A stretch of DNA of 64,000 nucleotides from DASVCN01 sp040905665 (GCA_040905665.1 JBBDRD010000046.1:1-64000); one strand, 5' to 3'. Counted from the first letter of the stretch, positions 24,240 to 33,225 are shown. The notes: generated by a model not told the origin, from the sequence alone. Numbers and translations are program-made.

Positions 24240-24667
24240 TCCATGACGGCGCCAATCCGTTTTGTGATAACGGCATGTTTACGGTGAGGTGCCGGTAAAG
24301 TGCGGGCAACCCTAGCTCCCTACTTCGTGCTCTGTCGGTTCCCCTAGCCGTCAACTGGGATAGGGAGGATACTCGTTCGAGCCTCTACTGGGAGAGAGGG
24401 TTGCCGCGATAGGAAGATTGGTTGTCCCGATCTATAAAGGACCTCCTTCCTAATTGGATGTTAGTCCCACTTGGTGGCCAAGAAATGCCTCATATTCCTA
24501 GCGTCAAAACTAATACCGAGCTATAATTGGCGGGTTGCACCGACATGAAATAAAAAGCTTGCCGCTCACGACGGTAGACCGATGATTGCCGCGTGACTAA
24601 CGCAAGTTTCGGAGGGTGCGAGCTCCGGTCGAGTTCAGTTGGAATGATGCAAGGGCGATCTTTTAAT
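24240..24667. other. Gene-free, relatively AT-rich spacer
   Basis: About 430 bases between the MFS gene and the end of the Crp/Fnr gene, both on the minus strand, so the MFS promoter should lie here. Its A+T content is visibly higher than the surroundings, especially 24410-24670. CTTGG-TGG-CCAAG (24470-24482) is a small inverted repeat, and TATAAT occurs at 24522-24527 on the plus strand. I find no reading frame, tRNA or known RNA element. Confidence 0.5.
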
Positions 24668-25360
24668 TTAACGACCCTCTGCCAGCTCACGGAGTAGGGC
24701 GACGTCCAGCTCGTAACGTCCTCGGCTGCCCTTCAGTAACCCATGGTCTCTCAGCTCGGTAACGGCCATGGTGACGGCAACGCGGGTGGCCGCTGCCAGC
24801 GAGGCTATGTCGTCATGCTTGAGCTCGGTCTCGAGCAGATACCAGGTCGAGCCGTCGAGCGGCCGTCCAAACCGCTCGGCCTGCTCCAGTAGGATCTTCG
24901 CCACTCGGATCTTCACGGGATCGTAGCTGGCGCTCAGCTGATCGCGGCAGTAGTGGAGGTGGCTGGCGAGCACTTCGGCGAAGGTGAGAGCGAAACCGGG
25001 CGCTTTGGCGGCGACGAGCTTGAATTGTTCGCGACTTATGGGGCACGTCATCACCTGGGTTAGCGCGACAGCTTCGACCTGGTAGATGTCGGACTCCTTC
25101 AGAAAAGCCTCGCCTATGAAGTCGTCGGGGCCGCACACCGCCACGATCCGGTCGCGCCCGTCCATGGTGGGACGCACCAGCTTCACCTTTCCCATGGCGA
25201 TGATATGGAGCGAAACGGCGGGGTCGCCGATCCTAAATACTGTTTCGCCCGCCTCGAAGCGCCGCTCGGGGCAGATGTCGAGAAAGACGGACCGGTCGTG
25301 AGGATCGACCCGTTCCAGAAAGCCCGAACCACGGATGTACCACGCCTGTTGCGCTTCCAA
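24668..25360 (-). CDS. Crp/Fnr-family transcriptional regulator
   Basis: A 230-residue regulator. The N-terminal cyclic-nucleotide-fold domain (about 20-130) contains Phe-Glu-Ala-Gly-Glu-Thr-Val-Phe-Arg-Ile-Gly-Asp and Gly-Lys-Val-Lys-Leu. A long dimer helix follows, then a C-terminal winged HTH (about 165-215: Leu-Ala-Ala-Ala-Thr-Arg-Val-Ala-Val-Thr-Met-Ala-Val-Thr-Glu-Leu-Arg). The cysteines are not arranged like the Fnr iron-sulfur cluster. The start is TTG with GGAGCG upstream. It precedes no co-directional gene closely; the cytochrome-P460-like gene upstream (25519) is on the same strand and may be a target. Confidence 0.88.
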   Translation of the reverse strand: MEAQQAWYIRGSGFLERVDPHDRSVFLDICPERRFEAGETVFRIGDPAVSLHIIAMGKVKLVRPTMDGRDRIVAVCGPDDFIGEAFLKESDIYQVEAVALTQVMTCPISREQFKLVAAKAPGFALTFAEVLASHLHYCRDQLSASYDPVKIRVAKILLEQAERFGRPLDGSTWYLLETELKHDDIASLAAATRVAVTMAVTELRDHGLLKGSRGRYELDVALLRELAEGR

Positions 25361-25518
25361 TTGCGCTCCTTGCCTAAAAGTATAGCGGCCCTGGCGTCAC
25401 GGACCACGTCTTATTGTCTCTTATGGCGCTTGCAAGGGGAATGGGCGTAATGTGGTCGCCATCGGGGTTGTTTGTAGGCCGTAACTTGGAATGCGAGCCT
25501 TACCCTCTGTTCGCCAGC

Positions 25519-26067
25519 CTAGTTCCCTCCGGGCCCTACGTTGAACACATAATCTCGTTCGGCAGCCTGACTATGACAGGCGATACAGCCTTGCGCCTTT
25601 CCGGCGGCGTCGATCGCCCCATCGGGCGCCATTTTCGCCCAGAACCAATTACCCGCCTCGGGGTTATAGCCCGGCACCTTCACCATGAAGGTAACGGCAG
25701 CGAGATTCCCGTCGAAGCCTTCCACAGGGGCCTGCGCCTCCATCATGGAGATGTCGGTTTCACCCGGCATGTGGTTTTCCTTGACTATGATCGCTCCCTC
25801 CGAGAAGCTGCTCTCGTCGCCTTGGGTGTCCTCGAGCGCTATGTCGTTCAGGAACGTGCGGAGAATCATGCCGTGCGGCTCTACTCCAACGTAGAACCCC
25901 TCGGGCACGTTCGGTTCGAATGGCCAGTCGGTGTAGGGGGCGGCGTTTATCTCGTTGAAGTACTGAGTTGCCCGGCTGGCGTCGTCTCCCGGCTGTTGTG
26001 CCAGAACGAGTGCGCCGAGGGTTATCGCGGCGAATGCCACCAGTAGTCCAATCCGAAGCAGTCTCAT
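25519..26067 (-). CDS. Cytochrome P460-family exported haem protein
   Basis: A 182-residue periplasmic c-type cytochrome. Residues 1-23 form a signal peptide ending Val-Leu-Ala before Gln. The single haem-attachment site Cys-Ile-Ala-Cys-His (161-165) lies near the C-terminus, as in cytochrome P460 proteins, and the beta-rich body contains Gly-Ala-Ile-Ile-Val-Lys-Glu-Asn-His (91-99), where the P460 crosslinking lysine is expected. P460 proteins oxidise hydroxylamine or bind nitric oxide in ammonia oxidisers and methanotrophs, but homologues in other bacteria have unknown roles. AGGAGGAGGAG gives a very strong ribosome site for ATG 26067. The P460-type lysine chemistry is inference. Confidence 0.8.
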   Translation of the reverse strand: MRLLRIGLLVAFAAITLGALVLAQQPGDDASRATQYFNEINAAPYTDWPFEPNVPEGFYVGVEPHGMILRTFLNDIALEDTQGDESSFSEGAIIVKENHMPGETDISMMEAQAPVEGFDGNLAAVTFMVKVPGYNPEAGNWFWAKMAPDGAIDAAGKAQGCIACHSQAAERDYVFNVGPGGN

Positions 26068-26177
26068 TCTCTCCTCCTCCTCGCGGTTGCGATCCTCTCG
26101 ATGATGACGCTTTCCGAACAATTTATTCCGTCAACTGGCAAACATGACCATCGCGAGCGCGTACCGTCCCCTGCCGA

Positions 26178-27587
26178 TCAGTCGCTACCCAGTGTCATGA
26201 AGAGGTTGTTCAACGATTCTGCGTAGGTCGGGTGAGCGAACACTCCGTCTCGCAGTTTCTTGTAGGAGAGGCCGCCCATCATGGCCACCTGCACGACCGA
26301 CATCACCTCGCCACCCTCGTGCCCCAGGATTGCCGCTCCCAGGATCTCCTCGCTGTCCAGGTCAACCACCGCCTTCCACAGTCCGCGAGTGTTGCCGGTC
26401 TCGACAGCCCTGGCCGCCCGCTTCGCGGCCATCTTGGCCACCCCGATTCTCCGGCCCGTTGACCGGGCCTCGCGCTCGGTCATGCCGACCCGGCCCAGCT
26501 GAGGATCGGTATAGACCGTGTAGGGAACCTGTCGCTCGGAGATGGTCCGATTACGGCCCTCGAGAAGCCGATCACGCACGATTCGGTAGTCGTCGTACGA
26601 GATGTGGGTGAAGGCCGGTCCGCCCTTGACGTCGCCCACTGCCCACACCCCCTCCGTACTGGTTCGCAACTGTTCGTCGACCTCGATATACCCGCGGTCG
26701 TCGACCGCGACGCCGGCTGAGTCTAGTCCCAGCCCGTCGGTGTTCGGGCGCCGGCCCACGGCCATCAGCAGGTGGCTTCCTTCCACCCGCCTCTCTTCCT
26801 GTCTCTCTTTTGGCCCTTCCTTGGAGCCAACGCTCACCCTGACTTCGATCCCGTCTTCAACCCCATCTTTGAACAGGGCTGCGGCAACCGCGTCAGCACG
26901 GGTCACCACCTCGATTCCGTCCTCGGTCAGGATCTCCTCGAGAGTGGCGGCCACGTCTGCGTCCTCGCGCTCCAGGAGCTGCTCGCCCCGGTGCAGAAGC
27001 GTGACCTCGCTTCCGAAGCGCCGGAACATCTGGGCGAATTCCACACCCACATAGCCGCCGCCCACCACCAACAGGTGGCGCGGCAGCCGCGCCAGTTCCA
27101 TGATCCTCGTGGAGTCGAGGGCGTCGACCTCGGCGAGACCTGGGATAGGGGGAACCGAAGGGCGGGTGCCGACGTTTACGATGACTATGTCGGCCTCGAG
27201 TGTTTGCGTATCCCCGCCCGTTACGACCTCGACATGCCTCGGCCCGGTGAAGCGTGCCTCCCCGAAGATAAGATCGAGTCGATCTATCCGTTCCAGGCTT
27301 CCACGACTTCCTTCGCGGAATGCTTCGACGATAGTGCGCTTGCGTGCTCTGATACGCTCCATGTCGACCTCGACCGGTGCGGCTTCAACTCCGTATTCGG
27401 AGCCTCGACGGGGCNNNNNNNNNNCGCTGGCGACCATCGTTTTGGTAGGTGTGCAACCGACGTTCACGCAGGTTCCGCCCACATGCTCTCGCTCTACCAG
27501 CGCAACACGCCTTCCCGCCTTGGCGAGTGCCCCGGCAAGCGGTCCACCCGCTTGGCCGGCCCCGATGACTATCGCATCGTAATGCAT
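26178..27587 (-). CDS. FAD-dependent pyridine nucleotide-disulfide oxidoreductase (mercuric-reductase-like), with sequence gap
   Basis: A two-dinucleotide-binding-domain flavoprotein. It has the FAD loop Gly-Ala-Gly-Gln-Ala-Gly-Gly at 9-15, redox-active Cys 40 and Cys 45 in Gly-Thr-Cys-Val-Asn-Val-Gly-Cys, the NAD(P)H loop Gly-Gly-Gly-Tyr-Val-Gly-Val-Glu in the middle, and a C-terminal interface domain ending His-Pro-Thr-Tyr-Ala-Glu-Ser. It lacks the N-terminal metal-binding domain and the C-terminal cysteine pair of true MerA, and no lipoyl-complex genes are nearby, so its disulfide substrate is unknown. Ten N bases fall at codons 55-58 (27415-27424), and the true length there may differ. 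The ATG shares one base with the upstream DsrE-like stop (TGATG). Confidence 0.85.
   Translation of the reverse strand: MHYDAIVIGAGQAGGPLAGALAKAGRRVALVEREHVGGTCVNVGCTPTKTMVASXXXXPRRGSEYGVEAAPVEVDMERIRARKRTIVEAFREGSRGSLERIDRLDLIFGEARFTGPRHVEVVTGGDTQTLEADIVIVNVGTRPSVPPIPGLAEVDALDSTRIMELARLPRHLLVVGGGYVGVEFAQMFRRFGSEVTLLHRGEQLLEREDADVAATLEEILTEDGIEVVTRADAVAAALFKDGVEDGIEVRVSVGSKEGPKERQEERRVEGSHLLMAVGRRPNTDGLGLDSAGVAVDDRGYIEVDEQLRTSTEGVWAVGDVKGGPAFTHISYDDYRIVRDRLLEGRNRTISERQVPYTVYTDPQLGRVGMTEREARSTGRRIGVAKMAAKRAARAVETGNTRGLWKAVVDLDSEEILGAAILGHEGGEVMSVVQVAMMGGLSYKKLRDGVFAHPTYAESLNNLFMTLGSD
27415..27424. other. Assembly gap (10 N)
   Basis: Ten undetermined bases lie inside the flavoprotein gene. The frame stays open across the gap as written, but family members usually have a slightly longer stretch here, so the real missing length may not be exactly ten. 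Confidence 1.
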
Positions 27588-27943
27588 CAGAAGGTGATTA
27601 TCTGGTAGCCATTCTCGACGTACGAGCGGAGGCTGGGGTGATTATCGTAATCGTCGAGAAGCTCTATTCCGGCAGCCTCGACCCCCGCCTTCGCTCCAAA
27701 AGCGGCCGAGCAGTAGGCACAGGCGCCGGCAACCTTATCCTTGACCTGCATCCATAACTTATGGCGGCGGTGACTCTCGTCGTCCAGCACGGGAATCCAC
27801 TTCGTGCCGGCCCCATCGAAGATGATGGCGACGTCGTCGCCTGCTCCCTTGAACTCGCTTGCCACCTGCAGGGCGTTCACCGCCCTGCCCAAGTCTCCAT
27901 GCGTTTCGGTGTCGGCGAGAACTACGATTGCTATTTTCGACAT
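27587..27943 (-). CDS. DsrE-like sulfur-relay family protein
   Basis: A 118-residue small alpha/beta protein of the DsrE/DsrF-like superfamily: an N-terminal strand Ile-Ala-Ile-Val-Val-Leu-Ala-Asp, a glycine-containing loop, and a C-terminal strand after Tyr-Val-Glu-Asn-Gly-Tyr. Two cysteines occur in Ala-Cys-Ala-Tyr-Cys (about 76-79), a position compatible with persulfide handling in some family members. AGGAGG precedes ATG 27943. It is translationally coupled to the disulfide oxidoreductase, suggesting a shared redox or persulfide function. That function is inference; many DsrE-like proteins have no known activity. Confidence 0.75.
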   Translation of the reverse strand: MSKIAIVVLADTETHGDLGRAVNALQVASEFKGAGDDVAIIFDGAGTKWIPVLDDESHRRHKLWMQVKDKVAGACAYCSAAFGAKAGVEAAGIELLDDYDNHPSLRSYVENGYQIITF

Positions 27944-28087
27944 CAAGAAGCCTCCTGTTACTCCATTTCATGCTGGATCAGGGTAGCAGCAATGTATAGC
28001 GCTTGACCTGTAGGGCGAAAAGCCAAGGCCTCGACCGGACTGAGGGGAGCGCGCCGGCGCGGGACCGAGTTGTTAGACTGACGTAAC

Positions 28088-31000
28088 GTGCCGGACCAAC
28101 AAGCCCCCGTCCAGGACTTCATTGGCAGATGGTCGCGCAGCGAAGCGAGCGAACGCGCCAATTACACGCTGTTCCTCAGCGAGTTGTGCGATCTACTCGA
28201 GCTGCCTCACCCCGATCCCTCGACAGCGGACGACGGCGAGAACACTTACGTCTTCGAGCGCAACGTGCCTCTGGTGCATGAGGGCGGCCGAACCACGACC
28301 GGCCGAATCGACCTCTACAAACGGGGCTGTCTCGTCCTCGAGGCCAAGCAGGGCAGCAGCGACATCGTGGAAACACCTCTGTTCGGACTGGCTCCCGCGC
28401 CTGCTCGGCGAGGGCACGGTAGACGGGGCACCTCTGCCTGGGATGAGGCGATGCAGCGCGCCAAGAACCAGGCCGAGCGCTACGCCCGTAGCCTTCCGGT
28501 CGAGGAGGGACGACCGCCCTTCCTCCTCGTCGTGGACGTAGGCCATACGATCGAGCTCTATAGCGAGTTCAGTCGCAGCGGCGGCAGTTACATCCCCTAC
28601 CCCGACCCGCAGCATCACCGCCTGTACCTCGAGGACCTCTGCAAGCCGGAAGTACGGGACCTCCTGCGGCAGGTGTGGAGCGACCCGCTAAGCCTCGATC
28701 CGAGCCTGCGGAGCGCCCGCGTTACCCGTGATATAGCCGGCAAGCTTGCCCAACTCGCCAAGAGCCTCGAAACAGCAGGCCACGAGCCGGCGCGGGTGGC
28801 GGGCTTCCTCATGCGAGTGATTTTCACCATGTTCGCCGAGGACGTGGGACTGCTGCCGGCCCGCGCCTTCAAGGACATGCTCGAAGGCTTGCGCGGCAAC
28901 GCAGAGCACTTCGTGGAGCACGTCGAGCCACTCTGGAAGGTGATGAACGAGGGCGGTTACAGCCGCGACCTTCGGGAGACGCTGCTGCGCTTCAACGGTG
29001 GACTCTTCGCCAATCCCAACGCAGTCCCGATCAATGAGCCGCAACTGGCGCTCCTGATCGAAGCTGCTCGTGCCGACTGGCGCGATGTGGAACCTGCCAT
29101 CTTTGGCACCCTGCTCGAGCGCGCGCTCGATCCGCGCGAGAGGCACAAGTTGGGCGCCCACTACACGCCGCGGGCCTATGTCGAACGGCTGGTGCAACCC
29201 ACCCTCATCGAGCCGTTGCGCGAGGAGTGGCAGGGAGTCCAGGCCGCAGCCAGCCAGCACTTGCTCAAGGGCAAGCCCAAGGACGCCGAGAAGGAGATAC
29301 GCCGCTTTCATGAACGGCTGTGTTCTCTGCGCGTGCTGGACCCGGCCTGCGGCAGTGCCAACTTCCTCTACGTGAGCATGGAGCTCTTGAAACGTCTCGA
29401 GGGGGAAGTGCTCGAGATGCTCGAAGGCGTCACCGGCAAGGCCCAGCTCCGGCTCGAGCTTCAGGGCGTATCCGTCTCCCCCGAGCAGTTCCTGGGCCTC
29501 GAGGTCAACCCGCGCGCCGCGAAGATTGCCGAGCTGGTGCTGTGGCTCGGTTACCTCCAGTGGCACTTTCGCACCCATGGCAACACCCCGCCGCCAGAGC
29601 CGGTGATCCGCGACTTCAAGAACATCGAATGCCGAGATGCGGTGCTGGCGTACGACGCGGCGGAACCTCTATTTGGCGAGGATGGGCAGCCGGTTACGCA
29701 CTGGGATGGCCAGACGACCAAGACCCACGCGGTGACCGGCAATGATGTGCCGGACGAGAGCGCCCGGGTGCCGGAGTACCGCTATGTGAATGCCCGTAAG
29801 GCGACCTGGCCGGATGCGGATTTTGTGGTGGGGAATCCGCCTTTCCTAGGATCGAAATTTATGCGCGAGGCTCTCGGTGACGGTTACGTGGACGCCGTAC
29901 AGCTCGCTTGGCCCGAGGTGCCCCAGGCCACTGACTTTGTACTCCGCTGGTGGCATCACGCCGCTCAACTCGTGCGGTCGGGAGACGCACAGCGCTTTGG
30001 CCTTATCACTACTAACAGCATCACGCACACCTATAATCGCCGGGCCATCGAACCCCACCTCACCGCCGGTCACGATCCGCTCGCCATCTCGTTCGCGATC
30101 CCCGACCATCCGTGGGTGGACGAAAGCGGCAGCGCTGACGTGCGCATCGCCATGACCGTCGGCGTGAAGGGTCCCAACGAAGGCATACTTCTCACCATCA
30201 CAGATGAAGCCGGCACCCGAGCGGCTGAGGACAGCGTCCTTGCGTTCAAGCGCCGGCACGGCACCATTCACTCCGACCTCAGCGTCGGCGTCGACACCAC
30301 AAAAGCGCGACCTCTGCGCAGCAACGAGGACCTCTGCGCTGTGGGGTTCAAGACGATCGGTGCGGGCTTTCAGGTCGATGAAGGAAGAGCGCATGAACTC
30401 GGATTGGGGCGACACGATGGCCTTGAAAAGCACATCAAGCCATACCTCAACGGTCGGGATCTCGCCGGTTCGCGCCGCGGTATATATGTAATCGACTTCT
30501 ATGGACTGAGCGAAGACGCAGTACGAACCAACTTCCCGGAGGCATACCAGCACCTGCTGGTCGACGTGAAACCCAAGCGAATGCAGAACCGCAACCTCAA
30601 GTTTCGGGAGAAATGGTGGGTCATCGGCCACTCCCGTCCAATCATGAGGCGCTTTACGGCCGGTCTCGACCGCTACATCGCCACAATAGAAACGAGCAAG
30701 CACCGGTGCTTCAGCTTCCTTCCAATTCGAGATGCCCCGGATAGCACCCTCGTCACGTTCGGCCTTGAGGATGCTTACGAATTGGGAGTTCTCTCCTGTC
30801 GCGTACATGTCGCGTGGGCATTAGCCATCGGGGGCAGGTTGGGAGTGGGCAACGACCCGCGTTACAACAAGACCCGCTGTTTCGATACCTTTCCCTTCCC
30901 CGCCGCCACCCCCGATCAACAGGCGTGCGTCCGCGACCTCGCTAATCAGCTCGACGCCCACCGTAAGGACCGCCTGGCCGAGCACGACAAGCTCACCATG

Positions 31001-31531
31001 ACAGGGATCTACAACGTGCTCGAGAAGCTCAGGAGCTGCGATGAACTGACGGCGAAGGATCGAAATATTCACGCGCAGGGCCTGGTTAGTGTCCTCAAGG
31101 ATCTGCACGACCAGCTCGACCGTGCGGTACTCGACGCTTATGGCTGGCAGTACGACCTGACTGACGAGGAGATTCTGGAGCGGCTGGTGGCACTCAATGC
31201 CGAACGAGTTGCCGAGGAGGCACAGGGCAAGGTGAGGTGGCTGCGGCCGGCGTATCAGAATCCGCACGAAACCACTCTCCAAGCGACCGCAGGGCTCAAT
31301 ACAGCCGAAAGCGCCAGCCAGAAACTCGAGAAACGGGCTTGGCCCAACGCGCTACCCGACCAGGCCCGGGCCTTACGGGCAGCCATCGGCGTAGCTGGGG
31401 AACCACTGACCAGCAACGAAGCCGCCAAGCTCTTTACCGGCGCACGCAAGGACCGCGTTGGAGAAATCCTCGATACGCTTGCCGGGCTCGGACAGGTCGT
31501 CAAACTCGAGGACAATCGCTACGCACGATGA
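28088..31531 (+). CDS. Single-polypeptide type II (IIL/IIG-like, MmeI-type) restriction-modification enzyme
   Basis: A 1147-residue protein combining nuclease, adenine methyltransferase and target recognition. The N-terminal nuclease core shows Asp 75 and Glu 85-Ala-Lys 87 (PD-(D/E)xK pattern). A helical spacer is followed by the SAM-binding motif Asp-Pro-Ala-Cys-Gly-Ser at 418-423 and the N6-adenine catalytic motif Asn-Pro-Pro-Phe at 583-586. The recognition region occupies roughly 700-950 and a short helical domain ends the chain. No separate methylase, specificity or helicase gene adjoins it, which fits enzymes that cut and modify with one chain. GTG start at 28088. The recognition sequence cannot be read from the protein. 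Confidence 0.85.
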   Translation: MPDQQAPVQDFIGRWSRSEASERANYTLFLSELCDLLELPHPDPSTADDGENTYVFERNVPLVHEGGRTTTGRIDLYKRGCLVLEAKQGSSDIVETPLFGLAPAPARRGHGRRGTSAWDEAMQRAKNQAERYARSLPVEEGRPPFLLVVDVGHTIELYSEFSRSGGSYIPYPDPQHHRLYLEDLCKPEVRDLLRQVWSDPLSLDPSLRSARVTRDIAGKLAQLAKSLETAGHEPARVAGFLMRVIFTMFAEDVGLLPARAFKDMLEGLRGNAEHFVEHVEPLWKVMNEGGYSRDLRETLLRFNGGLFANPNAVPINEPQLALLIEAARADWRDVEPAIFGTLLERALDPRERHKLGAHYTPRAYVERLVQPTLIEPLREEWQGVQAAASQHLLKGKPKDAEKEIRRFHERLCSLRVLDPACGSANFLYVSMELLKRLEGEVLEMLEGVTGKAQLRLELQGVSVSPEQFLGLEVNPRAAKIAELVLWLGYLQWHFRTHGNTPPPEPVIRDFKNIECRDAVLAYDAAEPLFGEDGQPVTHWDGQTTKTHAVTGNDVPDESARVPEYRYVNARKATWPDADFVVGNPPFLGSKFMREALGDGYVDAVQLAWPEVPQATDFVLRWWHHAAQLVRSGDAQRFGLITTNSITHTYNRRAIEPHLTAGHDPLAISFAIPDHPWVDESGSADVRIAMTVGVKGPNEGILLTITDEAGTRAAEDSVLAFKRRHGTIHSDLSVGVDTTKARPLRSNEDLCAVGFKTIGAGFQVDEGRAHELGLGRHDGLEKHIKPYLNGRDLAGSRRGIYVIDFYGLSEDAVRTNFPEAYQHLLVDVKPKRMQNRNLKFREKWWVIGHSRPIMRRFTAGLDRYIATIETSKHRCFSFLPIRDAPDSTLVTFGLEDAYELGVLSCRVHVAWALAIGGRLGVGNDPRYNKTRCFDTFPFPAATPDQQACVRDLANQLDAHRKDRLAEHDKLTMTGIYNVLEKLRSCDELTAKDRNIHAQGLVSVLKDLHDQLDRAVLDAYGWQYDLTDEEILERLVALNAERVAEEAQGKVRWLRPAYQNPHETTLQATAGLNTAESASQKLEKRAWPNALPDQARALRAAIGVAGEPLTSNEAAKLFTGARKDRVGEILDTLAGLGQVVKLEDNRYAR

Positions 31532-32039
31532 TCCTGCGCTATCCGCCTTAGCTAGCGCCTCATTACGTCGCTAGCAAACTACACCAACCTCGTCGCCTGC
31601 TTTATCGCGGTCTTTAGATCGTCTCCGCTTTAACACCTGGGCTACTCGTAACGGGCCTTGTCCTTGAGATCAATGAGGAGTCGTGGTGACTGCGCCCGGG
31701 GGTGCGGCGCGGATGGTGGACTGGACAAAGTCACTGGTTGCCTCAGAGAGGTAGTAGGGGAGGAGGATGGTTACTTCAGCCATCTCAATACTCCATTCCT
31801 GACTAACATTATGACCAGCATAGTGGGATCGTAACTATTCCAGCCTCAATCGGTAATCAACGCGGAGGGAGCGGCTAGCTTGTGAGAGTGCCGGCAGCGC
31901 CGGCTTCGCTGCCGAAGGCGCCAGCTCCTCATTGGCGCCGTTGTATTGCAGGCTCTCGTCTTATGGGGAGTCGAGGCGGCATCGTAGTTGGAGGGGCAGT
32001 GGGAACCCTCGGACTCCACAGATTGAAAGGGGGGGAGCT
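31532..32039. other. Spacer with hairpins and one very short open frame
   Basis: About 500 bases after the restriction-modification gene. A minus-strand frame at 31670-31783 encodes 37 residues (starting Met-Ala-Glu-Val-Thr-Ile-Leu-Leu) and is preceded by no good ribosome site, so I do not call it a gene. A perfect 8-bp stem with a 7-base loop (CGGCAGCG 31892-31899, CGCTGCCG 31907-31914) lies upstream of the hydrolase gene. No T-run follows, so its role is unclear. Confidence 0.45.
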
Positions 32040-33032
32040 GTGAAGGAGAGCAGGAATTCGTTTCGTCGCTGGATAGGTCCTGCGGCCGCGATCGGCGCTG
32101 GGTTGGCCGCGTTCTACATGGTTGCTCGGACCCGCCGCAAAGCTGCCGAAGTGCGCGAATCGCACTTCGAGCCGAACTGGGAACTGGACGAAAGAAGCGA
32201 GGTCGTTGACGGCGTCCGGATGCACTGGCTCGAGCACGGCCATGGAACGCCCATAGTGCTCATACACGGCATACCCACCTCGCCCCTGTTGTGGCGGAAG
32301 GTGATGCCGCGGTTACGGCACGCCAAAGTTTACGCCTGGGAGATGGTCGGCTACGGCGGCTCCAGCGGCGAGGGGGAGGGGCGCGACATCTCGGTAGCTA
32401 AGCAGGCCGACTATCTCGCTGCCTGGTTGAGGCATATGGGAATCGGGACGGTGGTCCTCGCGGGCCACGACCTGGGTGGCGGCGTAGTCCAGATCGTAGC
32501 TGCGCGTCATCCCGCACTTTGCAGCGGGCTCTTCCTGGTGGACGCCATCTGCTACGACTCCTGGCCCATTCCGACCGTCACTGCAGTGCGCGCAATGAGA
32601 ATGGTAGTCGAGCGGATGCCAGCCGTGGTCATCCGGCCGATGCTGGAACTGTTGTTGCGCCGCGGGCACGGCAATCGGAAGGTGATGCGGGAGTCAGCCG
32701 CCTTGCACCTCCGAAATTACCGCGAACCCGGAGCGGGGAGGGCGCTCGCTCGCCAGGTTGGCTCCCTTGACGTGCGCGACACGTTAGACGTCCAGGAGCG
32801 CCTGCCGCACCTCAGGATCCCGACCAGAGTGGTATGGGGTGCGCTGGACCCATTCCAGAAGCCGCGCTACGGCGAGCGGCTTGCGCACGATTTGGGGACC
32901 AGGGTGGTATGGATCTCTGGCGGCCGCCATTTCATACCGGAGGATCGTCCCTCGGAGGTTGCCGACGCACTGAACGACTTGCTGCGGGAGGTCGAGGCGG
33001 AGGCGGCGCGGGACATAGGCGCCTCCGCCTGA
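32040..33032 (+). CDS. Membrane-anchored alpha/beta hydrolase (haloalkane dehalogenase/epoxide hydrolase-like)
   Basis: A 330-residue hydrolase. An N-terminal segment at 11-29 (Trp-Ile-Gly-Pro-Ala-Ala-Ala-Ile-Gly-Ala) is a likely membrane anchor. The oxyanion motif His-Gly-Ile-Pro is at 76-79. The nucleophile elbow Gly-His-Asp-Leu-Gly-Gly places Asp 144 where serine hydrolases have Ser, which is the dehalogenase/epoxide-hydrolase signature, and the catalytic His is in Gly-Gly-Arg-His-Phe-Ile-Pro. The GTG start at 32040 follows GGGGGAGC. The sulfur gene cluster begins 40 bases later on the same strand, but I see no functional link. Substrate unknown. Confidence 0.82.
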   Translation: MKESRNSFRRWIGPAAAIGAGLAAFYMVARTRRKAAEVRESHFEPNWELDERSEVVDGVRMHWLEHGHGTPIVLIHGIPTSPLLWRKVMPRLRHAKVYAWEMVGYGGSSGEGEGRDISVAKQADYLAAWLRHMGIGTVVLAGHDLGGGVVQIVAARHPALCSGLFLVDAICYDSWPIPTVTAVRAMRMVVERMPAVVIRPMLELLLRRGHGNRKVMRESAALHLRNYREPGAGRALARQVGSLDVRDTLDVQERLPHLRIPTRVVWGALDPFQKPRYGERLAHDLGTRVVWISGGRHFIPEDRPSEVADALNDLLREVEAEAARDIGASA

Positions 33033-33072
33033 GGCCGGAGTATGGGGGGCGTATGGAGAGGGGAGGTAGTGG

Positions 33073-33225
33073 ATGACTACAAGGGGCAGCGAAGCTAATT
33101 ACCGGCTCAAGGGCGAGAGTGAGCAGGCGCACTACAAGCAGGTGCCTTTCGAGCAGGCACGGGCATTGGCAGGTAAAGTGAGTTACATGACAGATGTTGT
33201 CAACAATATAGCCTTGGGTTTATGA
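33073..33225 (+). CDS. 50-residue protein coupled to the tandem rhodanese
   Basis: A short gene with a good ribosome site (GGGGAGGTAG, 33059-33068) and an ATGA overlap with the rhodanese start, which together make it convincing despite its size. The product is soluble and mixed-charge (Met-Thr-Thr-Arg-Gly-Ser-Glu-Ala, later Glu-Gln-Ala-His-Tyr-Lys-Gln-Val-Pro-Phe, then Val-Ser-Tyr-Met-Thr-Asp-Val-Val-Asn-Asn-Ile-Ala-Leu). It has no cysteine and no membrane segment. I do not recognise it. Its position as first gene of the sulfur cluster suggests a role in that pathway or as a leader that sets translation of the rhodanese. Confidence 0.6.
   Translation: MTTRGSEANYRLKGESEQAHYKQVPFEQARALAGKVSYMTDVVNNIALGL

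Noticed and set aside
24340..24420. tRNA-like sequence with GTTCGAGCC
   Set aside because: No complementary acceptor stem or anticodon arm could be drawn around it.
24470..24530. Promoter or Fnr-type site (TTGG...CCAA, TATAAT)
   Set aside because: The inverted repeat is too short and TATAAT faces no gene on the plus strand. Chance is likely in this AT-rich spacer.
26178..27587. Mercury-resistance operon (merA)
   Set aside because: The flavoprotein lacks the C-terminal cysteine pair and metal-binding domain, and no merR, merT or merP-like genes are nearby.
31670..31783. 37-residue minus-strand gene
   Set aside because: It has an open frame with a start, but no ribosome site, no coupling and no recognisable family.
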